Part shown: positions 25,438 through 32,559 of the stretch, piece by piece
How positions within the stretch are numbered: the first letter of the stretch is position 1
Layout: every line of letters starts with the position of its first letter
Origin: Desulfobaculum bizertense DSM 18034
GTDB taxonomy: Bacteria; Desulfobacterota; Desulfovibrionia; Desulfovibrionales; Desulfovibrionaceae
NCBI RefSeq assembly: GCF_900167065.1
Contig: NZ_FUYA01000002.1
Location: 290,817-354,816, forward strand
DNA: 64,000 nucleotides
Reading direction: 5' to 3'
Translations under genes and position numbers: made by a program
The notes under the pieces: model-generated
Databases searched by the model: none
Told to the model about the DNA's origin: nothing
The model's input: the letters and a program-made list of their open reading frames with translations, nothing else

Positions 25438-25816
25438 GAGGGCACTCCTTGATTTCTGGCGATTGAGGTTCTTTTCGTGGCTGCGTTTGCTTCAGAACGT
25501 TTCGTGGGCAGTGTCCAAAATGAAGAGAAAAGGCTCGGCTAAACGAGGGGAGGCTTTCATAGCCAACCTGAAAAGCCGTTTCTGTGACGTTGCTGTGGTG
25601 GACCACAAGAAGTTCTCTGGCTTTTTCAAGACGAAGCTTTCGAAGATATCCGAATACTGTTGTTCCAAAGTATTTTCGAAATTCCTGATTCAGTTTTGGG
25701 TGGGAAACGCCAACTATTTTTGCAAGCTCTCGAAGTGTTGGAGGCTCGGCAATGTCATCCTGCAAAATCTGTGAGGCCAGCAATACCGCAAGAGAATGTG
25801 TTTGTGGTGTGCTCAT
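25430..25816 (-). CDS. Short AraC-family regulator (DNA-binding domain only)
   Basis: 128-aa protein consisting almost only of the AraC double helix-turn-helix. Helix pairs are near residues 24-45 (LRELAKIVGVSHPKLNQEF) and 72-95 (VTETAFQVGYESLPSFSRAF), with the family GYxxxxxFSRAF signature. There is no ligand-binding domain. The frame extends to 25864, but ATG 25816 has a perfect AGGAGG seven bases upstream and overlaps the ABC gene stop (ATGA). Its neighbours are siderophore-type ABC transporters, so it probably adjusts expression of this locus. It may act with, or antagonise, the full-length regulator at 31536-32426. Confidence 0.82.
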   Translation of the reverse strand: MSTPQTHSLAVLLASQILQDDIAEPPTLRELAKIVGVSHPKLNQEFRKYFGTTVFGYLRKLRLEKARELLVVHHSNVTETAFQVGYESLPSFSRAFSLHFGHCPRNVLKQTQPRKEPQSPEIKECPHV

Positions 25817-27546
25817 TTTGTCCTCCTGATTTTCCATCCCTGTCCTTTCTGTTGCAGATCCCAAAATGTTTTGAAGCGTCCACCCTGAGCCAGCAAAGAT
25901 TCAAAGTTGCCTCGTTCTGCAATGCGTCCGTTTTCAATGAAAAGGATTTGGTCTGCTGTTCGAATGGTCGAAAGCTTGTGGGCGATGGCAAAGACAGTTT
26001 TGGAGCTGGCAAGCGATGAAAACGCCTGCTGGATGTGATGCTCATTTTCGGGATCAAGTGACGCCGTTGCTTCATCGAGAATAACAATGGGGGCGTCTTT
26101 GAGGATTGCACGGGCAATTGCGATTCGTTTTTGTTCCCCTCCTGAAAGAGAAGACCCGTTTTCCCCCAGAACTGTGTCATATCCCAAGGGCAGTCGGCAG
26201 ATAAAATCATGGCAGAGGGCCGCCTTGGCTGCTGCTTTGACGTCCTCATCTGTTGCCTGAGGATTGCCAAAGCGGATGTTGTTCATCACGGTGTCATTCC
26301 AGAGCTGTGTATCCTGCATGACCAGAGTCATTTGACTGAGAAGAGCGTCTGGGGCGATTTCTCTGACGTTATGGGAGCCTATGGTTATTTTTCCTGAGTC
26401 TACATCCCAGAAACGGGCAAGGAGATGGGAAATGGTTGTTTTGCCCGCTCCAGAGGGACCAACAAGGGCGGTCATGGTGCCGGGCTTGGCGTCGAACTGA
26501 ATGTCGTGGAGTACCTGGCGGTCCCCATAACTAAAGGACACATTGTCGAAACGAATCGGCAGTCCCTGTGCTGAGAATTGTGTCAGTTCCCCGGGTTGCG
26601 CCGGAGTCGTCAGCACAGTGTTGATGTTTTGTGCTGAATTGGAGAGGTGCCGGATCATGGAAAAATATGGGGCAATGCCCATAAGTGGCTGATAGAACTT
26701 GAGGCTTAGAATCATAAAGAAAAGAAGAACGGCCAGACTGACTTCTTCTGAGGCATACATTCTGGTTCCAAAGAAAAGCAGAAGAGGAAAACCAAGCGAG
26801 GCTATGCAGGCATAAATCTCAGAAAGAGGGGCGATTGTGGCTTCCAGAGAATAGCTCTGGTCACGAAGATCTCGAAGGGCCACATCAAGACGCTGGAACG
26901 AAGGGCCTGTCATGTTAAAGGATTTGATTGTCCGGATGCCCTGCACATATTCAAGAATTGCCGAGGCAGAGTTTCGGTGCGAGGAGAGCATTGCTGTGCT
27001 TCGTGCATCGATTTTTTTTCTGAAAAAATAAAAAAAGAAGAGTGCAAGCGGAACAGTGGAAACAATAAGAAGCGTCAGCTTCGTGTTGATGCAGAACATG
27101 AAAAAGGCAACAAGAACAGGAATGATGAAGGATGTTGCCAGTTTGTTGTACATCGTCGACGATGCCAGTTCTACATTAAAAACATCAAGAAGCAGCGCTT
27201 CAATGGTGTTTCCTGATTTCCCTTCTTTGAAATAGCCAAGAGGAAGTTTCCGGAGGTGTTCTCCTATCTTGAGCCGGAGCCGTGCCCCTGTTCCATACGC
27301 AAAAGAGCATGAGTTCAGTATTGAGTTGATGGAGCAGAATGTTTGTGCTGCAAAAAAGATGAGCAGCAAAACAAGGTAGGGGGCGATGTCAAAGAAACTG
27401 AGACTCTCGTCCAGAGCTTTTTTGAGAACAACAAAGAGCAGAAGGAGTGGCGCTCCAGCACAAAGTCCTTCTGCGACGGCATACACTGTTGCCTTATTGA
27501 GCGTGTGCAGGTCATTGCCCGCAAATTTTTTCAGAAAATTACGCAT
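25813..27546 (-). CDS. ABC transporter, fused TMD-ATPase (YbtP/YbtQ/IrtAB-like)
   Basis: 577-aa half-transporter. It has a six-helix exporter-fold membrane domain (about 20-310) and a C-terminal ATPase. Walker A is ALVGPSGAGKTTISHLL (about 358-374), the signature LSGGEQKRIAIA, Walker B PIVILDEATASLD. Its start lies inside the end of the partner gene 27539-29293 with GGAGGAATCCC upstream. Paired fused ABC proteins in a yersiniabactin-like locus match YbtPQ, and the mycobacterial IrtAB, which import ferric siderophores despite the exporter fold. I infer inner-membrane uptake of the metal complex. Export cannot be excluded. Confidence 0.85.
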   Translation of the reverse strand: MRNFLKKFAGNDLHTLNKATVYAVAEGLCAGAPLLLLFVVLKKALDESLSFFDIAPYLVLLLIFFAAQTFCSINSILNSCSFAYGTGARLRLKIGEHLRKLPLGYFKEGKSGNTIEALLLDVFNVELASSTMYNKLATSFIIPVLVAFFMFCINTKLTLLIVSTVPLALFFFYFFRKKIDARSTAMLSSHRNSASAILEYVQGIRTIKSFNMTGPSFQRLDVALRDLRDQSYSLEATIAPLSEIYACIASLGFPLLLFFGTRMYASEEVSLAVLLFFMILSLKFYQPLMGIAPYFSMIRHLSNSAQNINTVLTTPAQPGELTQFSAQGLPIRFDNVSFSYGDRQVLHDIQFDAKPGTMTALVGPSGAGKTTISHLLARFWDVDSGKITIGSHNVREIAPDALLSQMTLVMQDTQLWNDTVMNNIRFGNPQATDEDVKAAAKAALCHDFICRLPLGYDTVLGENGSSLSGGEQKRIAIARAILKDAPIVILDEATASLDPENEHHIQQAFSSLASSKTVFAIAHKLSTIRTADQILFIENGRIAERGNFESLLAQGGRFKTFWDLQQKGQGWKIRRTK

Positions 27547-29293
27547 GGGATTCCTCCATGTCTGTCAGGGACCAGTCCGCAGCATTTTGCTGGACGTTCC
27601 ACATCGTCGCGTAAAGTGAACACGATGACAGCAGCTCGTCATGTGGTGCAAAACCTCGGAGTGTTCCCTGATCAAAAACAGCGATTGAATCAGCTTCGGT
27701 TAAGGCCCGGAGACGGTGGCCAATGACGATAACTGTTTTCCCTTCCAGGAGCCGACTGATTCCTTCCTGAAGCAGGGCTTCGTTCTCGGGGTCTGCATAT
27801 GCTGTCGCTTCATCAAGAATAATGATTGGAGCATTTCGAAGGACTGCACGGGCAATCGCGAGCCGTTGCCGTTCTCCTCCGCTGAGCGCGAGTGCTCCGT
27901 CACCAAGCTGGGTCTCGTAGCCCTGCGGGAGCTGGGTAATGAAGTCGTGCGCCCGGGCCTGCCGTGCTGCATGTATGACGTCCTCGTCGGAAGCATCAGG
28001 CCGGGCAAGTCGAATATTTTCGAGGACGCTGTCGCTAAAGAGAAACGTGTCTTGGAAAACAAAGGAAATATTCCTGAGAAGTTCAGCTATGGGGATGTGG
28101 CGAATGTCGACTCCTCCAATGCAGATGCGCCCTTTTTGCACGTCCTGATACCGGGAGATGAGCATTGCTGCGCTGGTTTTTCCTGCCCCGGAAGGACCAA
28201 CAAACGCCGTGAGGGTGCCCGCTGGAATATGGAGGTTGAGCTTTTCAAACAGGGGACTCCCTTCCTCATAAGAAAAGGAAACATTCTCAAAGGTGATGTC
28301 GTAGTTTTGAGGAAGGCTCCCTTCTGGTGCATCAGGGAGGGGCGCTTGCGCGAGAATTGCGTCTATGCGTCGAATTCCTTCTTCGACCTCTCGAAGTTTG
28401 CTCGAAAATCTCAGAAGCCGGTCGAGAGGTGCTGCGTAGCCCCCAACGAGAAGCAAAAAGAGAATGAAGTCAGCCATGCTGAGGCTTTCTTTTGAAAGAA
28501 GCATCAGACCGGGAGGAAGAACGAACAGAAGTCCTGAACCAAGCATTGTCCCAAACAGGGCGTAATATTTCCCTGAAATTTTGGACCAGTCCTTGATGAC
28601 GGTTTCAAAGTTGCGCACAGAACTGCTGAAACGCTGGTAGGATTCAACTGTCTGATTGAATGCCTTGATGTCCATGATTCCCTGAACATACTCGACAATA
28701 GCGCCATTCATCGCCGTGAGGCTGTCGTGGAAGCCTTGCATCCGGGTGGAGCACTCTCGAAACATGGCGAGTTGGCACAGAATCGCCAGAATAAGTGGAA
28801 GGAGTGCCGCGAGAGCAAGCCGCCAGTCGAGAAAAAAGAGGAGTGTGAGCGTCAAGAGCGGTGCGGCAATTGCTGCACAAAGATCTGGAATGTGGTGACA
28901 GAGAACCGCTTCAATGCGTTCAACGTCCTCTGAGAGCGTTTTGAGCAGGGAACCGGAAGAATTGTGGGAGAAGAAAAGCATTGGGAGCTGCCCGATGTGC
29001 TGGGCGATCTTTCTCCGAATGTCCATGAGTGTCCCGTACCCCGCTTTGTGTGCGAGGTTCCCCGCTTTCCACCGGGCAAAAGCCCGGGCGCAAATTGAGC
29101 ACAGGGCAAGAAATGAAAACCATGCCATTTTTGCCAGAGAAAGAGGGGGATTCATGCACTCAATGATGACGAAGTACAGTATGCCGTATGGAACAAGCTC
29201 AAGAAGAGCATCCGCAACGGAAAAGAGCGCTGCTTGTCGGAGCATGTTTTTATGATTGTGAGCAAAATTGAATAGACGCGAGAGTGTGTTCAT
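27539..29293 (-). CDS. ABC transporter, fused TMD-ATPase (YbtP/YbtQ/IrtAB-like partner)
   Basis: 584-aa half-transporter, partner of the 25813-27546 protein. Membrane domain is about residues 20-310; the ATPase has FVGPSGAGKTSAAML (about 364-378), signature LSGGERQRLAIARA and Walker B PIIILDEATAYADPE. Note ATAYADPE, with alanine and aspartate replacing the common SLD of the D-loop. AGGAGACC precedes ATG 29293; the upstream barrel gene ends 20 bases before it. The two genes would form a heterodimer. The altered D-loop of one half hints at asymmetric ATP sites, as in other heterodimeric exporter-fold transporters. Confidence 0.85.
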   Translation of the reverse strand: MNTLSRLFNFAHNHKNMLRQAALFSVADALLELVPYGILYFVIIECMNPPLSLAKMAWFSFLALCSICARAFARWKAGNLAHKAGYGTLMDIRRKIAQHIGQLPMLFFSHNSSGSLLKTLSEDVERIEAVLCHHIPDLCAAIAAPLLTLTLLFFLDWRLALAALLPLILAILCQLAMFRECSTRMQGFHDSLTAMNGAIVEYVQGIMDIKAFNQTVESYQRFSSSVRNFETVIKDWSKISGKYYALFGTMLGSGLLFVLPPGLMLLSKESLSMADFILFLLLVGGYAAPLDRLLRFSSKLREVEEGIRRIDAILAQAPLPDAPEGSLPQNYDITFENVSFSYEEGSPLFEKLNLHIPAGTLTAFVGPSGAGKTSAAMLISRYQDVQKGRICIGGVDIRHIPIAELLRNISFVFQDTFLFSDSVLENIRLARPDASDEDVIHAARQARAHDFITQLPQGYETQLGDGALALSGGERQRLAIARAVLRNAPIIILDEATAYADPENEALLQEGISRLLEGKTVIVIGHRLRALTEADSIAVFDQGTLRGFAPHDELLSSCSLYATMWNVQQNAADWSLTDMEESHA

Positions 29294-29313
29294 TGAGGTC
29301 TCCTGTACCGGGC

Positions 29314-30651
29314 CTAGAATGCGTATTTTATTTTGAGATAGGCCATGTCGTTGTCATCGTATTGCCCAAGGCGTCCCTGCCGTTCTCCTTCCCAAAGAAG
29401 AAAACCCGCCGTGATTTTCCAGTGGTCATTGATCTCGTACTGTGCATATGGCTCAAGAGAGAGACCATCACCGGAAAAGTACAGCATCCCCTGCAAACCA
29501 AGCTCCAGCGCATTATCCAGAAAGAGATCTTTTATTTTGAAGGTCATCCCATCGACATAGGGCCGAGAGGCAGCGCCATTTCTTCCCTGTGGAAAGCTTT
29601 CCATGAAGTACTGGGCATTGAGGTAAAGATCGGTGAAAAAGGTCCAGTCTATGCCTATGACTCCCTGAAAATAGTCTGCCTTGACGAGTCCATCGTCATC
29701 AGCCTGAGAGCTGGCCGCAAAGGTCGAGTCTGGTTTGAGGGCAAGCTCGCCGCGCAAGGTGCCTCTGGAAAAGCCTTTCGCAAAGTTCAGCCCATATGCT
29801 GTAAACTGGGGATGCTTGGCTGTGTAGGACGGGATTCCGGCCTGTGTGTCCTTTTCGAAAACGGCGGAATTTGTGTAGCCCCGAATGAATATGAGGGACA
29901 GGTCCCAGCCGTCGAATGTGACTGCTGATCGAAGTCCATACTCAACGCCTTCAGGTTCGTTTTCATCGTCCAAAAGAAGAGAGCCTGCCTGAGCGTGCTC
30001 CCGGAGAGTTTGGAGATATGTACCTTCCCAGGGGCTTCCCGAAAGAAAAGGACTGTTGACTTGTGCCTGAGGCAGAAACACCGCTTCAAAGGTGCATGGA
30101 GAGGCCTGTACGACGGCATGGAGCATCGGGACGGGGAGGCGGGCCAGCGACCGGGCATTGGCTATGGGGTCGCGGGAATCAACAGGGTTGAAAAGGTCGA
30201 AAGGGTTGATGCCGTCTCCTGTTCCCCACCGGACAATGTTCTGGCCTGCGGTCAGGTCAAAAAAGTCCGTATCAAGACTGAAATAGCATTTGCCGAGCTG
30301 AGCATGGAACTGCTCATAGTCCTGATCTGTCCAGTTTTGTACTGCGGGGTCGTAGTCCAGATCCCCATCAGCAAAGAAGGAATAGCGCTGAGGTGGGGTG
30401 GAAAACTCAAGATGAAGGCGCTGTCTGAATGAGTAAAATTCTGCCTGATTGACTCCAAACTGCGTCCTGTTTTCGACGTAGCCGCATAGAGTGTACGACG
30501 GGGCATGCTCCTGTTCGAAATACTCCTCTTCAAGGTCAAAGTTGAGATCGTCCTGAGCATGAGCAATTCTTGCGATGATGCAAAAGGTGAAAACGAAAAT
30601 GAGACCGAAGCTCAGAAATCGCACGTGGTTCAAGCTGTGAAAAGTACGCAT
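29314..30651 (-). CDS. Outer-membrane beta-barrel (DUF1302-like)
   Basis: 445-aa exported protein. A signal peptide (about 8-32, ending ARIAHAQ) precedes an acidic segment, then alternating barrel strands ending in the outer-membrane signature MAYLKIKYAF. GQNIVRWGTGDGINPFDLFNP is the hallmark of DUF1302-type barrels that accompany MMPL/RND pumps and LolA-like proteins. The frame is open to 30723, but ATG 30651 (MRTFHS) gives a normal signal peptide and avoids a long overlap with the upstream gene. The ribosome site is weak, which suggests coupling. Proposed outer-membrane channel of a tripartite exporter. Confidence 0.72.
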   Translation of the reverse strand: MRTFHSLNHVRFLSFGLIFVFTFCIIARIAHAQDDLNFDLEEEYFEQEHAPSYTLCGYVENRTQFGVNQAEFYSFRQRLHLEFSTPPQRYSFFADGDLDYDPAVQNWTDQDYEQFHAQLGKCYFSLDTDFFDLTAGQNIVRWGTGDGINPFDLFNPVDSRDPIANARSLARLPVPMLHAVVQASPCTFEAVFLPQAQVNSPFLSGSPWEGTYLQTLREHAQAGSLLLDDENEPEGVEYGLRSAVTFDGWDLSLIFIRGYTNSAVFEKDTQAGIPSYTAKHPQFTAYGLNFAKGFSRGTLRGELALKPDSTFAASSQADDDGLVKADYFQGVIGIDWTFFTDLYLNAQYFMESFPQGRNGAASRPYVDGMTFKIKDLFLDNALELGLQGMLYFSGDGLSLEPYAQYEINDHWKITAGFLLWEGERQGRLGQYDDNDMAYLKIKYAF

Positions 30652-30661
30652 AGAACGACTG

Positions 30662-31435
30662 TTACCGAGTGAGGTTGCTCTGTTCAAAAACGCTGTCTGC
30701 AAGACCTGTGTTGTAGGAAACATCCGAAATTTGAATGAGCGTTCGTGAACCTTTTCTGGGGCTTGCGATCAGCATTCTGGTCGTGGTCCAGATGTTCTGG
30801 ATTTTTTCAAAGCCACCGTATTGTGCTTTTTTGCAGAGCTTTCCTCGTTTGTCGTAATATTCGATGTAGACAGGAAGATGTATGTCTTTCCTTATCCAAG
30901 CGATTCTTTTGGAATATCCCGTGTCGTCAGGGGAGATGGGAAGATATTCAAGAACCCAGCACTGCTGGTCGTTGTATTTTTCTTCTCGCAGAACTCGCTG
31001 TGTATCATCCGCAACAGACCGTTTCTCAATGTCTTCGTTGGCAAGATCACTTCGCATAAAGGAGCCTTTCTTTCCGCCTCCACTGATGCGTCGCACCAGA
31101 TTCTCTGAGGGGAGGTAGACCCACATGTCATCTTCTTGTTCTGGGGAGTCCCAGCTCCAGGTGAGGTAGCTGGTGTTTCGTATGTCTGACGGGGTTTCAA
31201 AGCGAATGATTGAGCGCTGATCGGGAGGGTATTTTTTGGTGAAAGAGACCATCTTGCGCAAAAGACGTTGTGAACCACGCTCAATGACCATGAGCATGGT
31301 TTGGCGCATGTCCTGACTGCTGTCTGCCCTGTCGACGAGCACAGCAATGTCGTGACCTGTGAGCGGTTCTGCGGCAGAGGCCCACCCTGCACTCACAAGA
31401 AAAAGAAAGGCGAGGAAGATTCCAGATTTCTTCAT
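30662..31435 (-). CDS. LolA-like periplasmic protein (outer-membrane lipoprotein-sorting family)
   Basis: 257-aa exported protein with a signal peptide (about 1-21, ending GWASAAE). The mature part matches the LolA-like family that often carries the product label outer membrane lipoprotein-sorting protein: the FETPSDIRNTSYLTWSWD segment, DDMWVYLPSENLVRRI and a late FEQSNLTR. Genes of this family typically neighbour MMPL/RND transporters and DUF1302-like barrels, as here. It may shuttle a hydrophobic substrate across the periplasm. ATG 31435 has GGAG seven bases upstream, but this site is buried in a hairpin (31439-31468). It is 100 bases downstream of the AraC gene. Confidence 0.82.
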   Translation of the reverse strand: MKKSGIFLAFLFLVSAGWASAAEPLTGHDIAVLVDRADSSQDMRQTMLMVIERGSQRLLRKMVSFTKKYPPDQRSIIRFETPSDIRNTSYLTWSWDSPEQEDDMWVYLPSENLVRRISGGGKKGSFMRSDLANEDIEKRSVADDTQRVLREEKYNDQQCWVLEYLPISPDDTGYSKRIAWIRKDIHLPVYIEYYDKRGKLCKKAQYGGFEKIQNIWTTTRMLIASPRKGSRTLIQISDVSYNTGLADSVFEQSNLTR

Positions 31436-31438
31436 GAT

Positions 31439-31468
31439 TATTCTCCGTAAACTCTTTGGCGGAGAATA
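31439..31468 (-). promoter_or_regulatory. Hairpin sequestering the LolA-like gene ribosome site
   Basis: On the minus strand TATTCTCCG (31468-31460) pairs perfectly with CGGAGAATA (31447-31439) around a 12-base loop. The second arm contains the GGAG ribosome site and ends four bases before the ATG. Such a fold would mask translation initiation unless opened. No T tract follows, so it is not a terminator. Confidence 0.6.
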
Positions 31469-31535
31469 GCCTTGTGAAGACTGTTTTTGCTGTCAGAATC
31501 GGGTCAGCTTTGTACCTATTCCGACCAAGTCTGGA

Positions 31536-32426
31536 TTATGAAAAGGTGTTTTCAGAGTGGGAGAGCATGTTTTTGGGAGGGATGCCAAACTGTCGCTTAA
31601 ATGCTCTGCTAAAATGGCTGTGGTTGGAAAAGCCTACAGAAAAAGCAACTTCTGTGACGTTCATTTCCCCCTGACTCAGGAGCTTTTTTGCCTGCCGTAA
31701 TCTGTGACTTTGGAAATAGGCGTAAATAGACATCCCAAAGCTTTTTCGAAAGGCTCGTTTGAGCGAGCTTTCACTCATGCCGAGTTCTGAGGCAAGGCCA
31801 GAAATTGTGGGAGCTTTGCCGAGATCTCGCAGGAGAAGGGCTTTTGCCTGTTCCATTTTGGGGCAGTTTGCGCACCCCTGGCACTGTTCGGGACTGGAGA
31901 GAAGAGCATGGTGCCTGATTTCTTTGAGCAGGAGGCTGAGGCAGTTACTTTTTTGGTGGATTCTTTTGAGAGGTCCATGAAAAGGGCAGGTGATAATCTG
32001 TTCGACGCTTTGGAGTGTTTGCGCGTCCATTGTGCCCGTTCTGTGGAATGGTTTTGCTGGATTTTTTTTGAGACTTGCCAAAAATTCAGGGCAAAATTCA
32101 TGCTGATTATCTTTAATAAGCTGAACAAAGTGCTGAAAGGAAATTTCAATATCCAGCCAGCGAATGTGACCTGGCTTCATTGAGACATGGATGAGAGTAT
32201 CAGGAGCATACCAGATGCCGGAGGTGCCCTTGTTTATGTGAATGGTAGGGGGTTCATGCTGAATTTGTGTTGTAAGACTCCCATCAAGACAAAACGTGCA
32301 GCCAATGAAATCTTTTACTCCAGTAAAAACTGAGTGCCAGTTCTGGCTGAGGTGGCACTCTTTAAGAGAGATTGACAAGCCGTTGCCAAGATCACAACTG
32401 TACGGTGTTTGAATTTCTACGCTCAT
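31536..32426 (-). CDS. PchR/YbtA-like AraC regulator with CxxCxxC motif
   Basis: 296-aa regulator. An N-terminal sensing domain (about 1-180) resembles PchR/YbtA regulators that respond to their siderophore. The C-terminal AraC double helix-turn-helix (about 192-292) has the AFSVGFSNHSHFSRAFKRQFG signature. Between them is a cysteine cluster, C182, C185 and C188 (SPEQCQGCANCPKM). The frame is open to 32483, but the extra codons are the palindromic operator; ATG 32426 has GGGGGA upstream. The gene is preceded by the terminator of the biosynthetic operon and a 31-bp palindrome. It probably activates the cluster when iron is scarce and the metallophore is present. Confidence 0.85.
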   Translation of the reverse strand: MSVEIQTPYSCDLGNGLSISLKECHLSQNWHSVFTGVKDFIGCTFCLDGSLTTQIQHEPPTIHINKGTSGIWYAPDTLIHVSMKPGHIRWLDIEISFQHFVQLIKDNQHEFCPEFLASLKKNPAKPFHRTGTMDAQTLQSVEQIITCPFHGPLKRIHQKSNCLSLLLKEIRHHALLSSPEQCQGCANCPKMEQAKALLLRDLGKAPTISGLASELGMSESSLKRAFRKSFGMSIYAYFQSHRLRQAKKLLSQGEMNVTEVAFSVGFSNHSHFSRAFKRQFGIPPKNMLSHSENTFS

Positions 32427-32456
32427 AACGTTTTGTCCCCCGTGAATATTTGGGGT

Positions 32457-32487
32457 TATATTGATATTGAATTTCAAAGTCAATATA
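32457..32487. promoter_or_regulatory. 31-bp near-palindrome upstream of the AraC gene
   Basis: Inverted repeat around T32472: 13 of 15 pairs match, with core TATTGAATTTCAAA. It is 31 bases upstream of the AraC start and 26 bases from the preceding terminator. The core resembles the Fur-like boxes at 10686 and 58118, so it may bind Fur, the AraC protein itself, or both. Confidence 0.6.
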
Positions 32488-32512
32488 GTATTTACGAATG
32501 AGATTCCTCGAT

Positions 32513-32545
32513 AAAAAAAAGGCAGAGCTGAAACTCTGCCTTTTT
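32513..32545 (-). terminator. Terminator of the biosynthetic operon
   Basis: GGCAGAG/CTCTGCC (32521-32527 with 32534-32540). On the minus strand it is followed by eight T (32520-32513); on the plus strand five T follow. It separates the RND exporter gene from the AraC gene. Confidence 0.9.
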
Positions 32546-32559
32546 ATGTGCGCTTGTGC

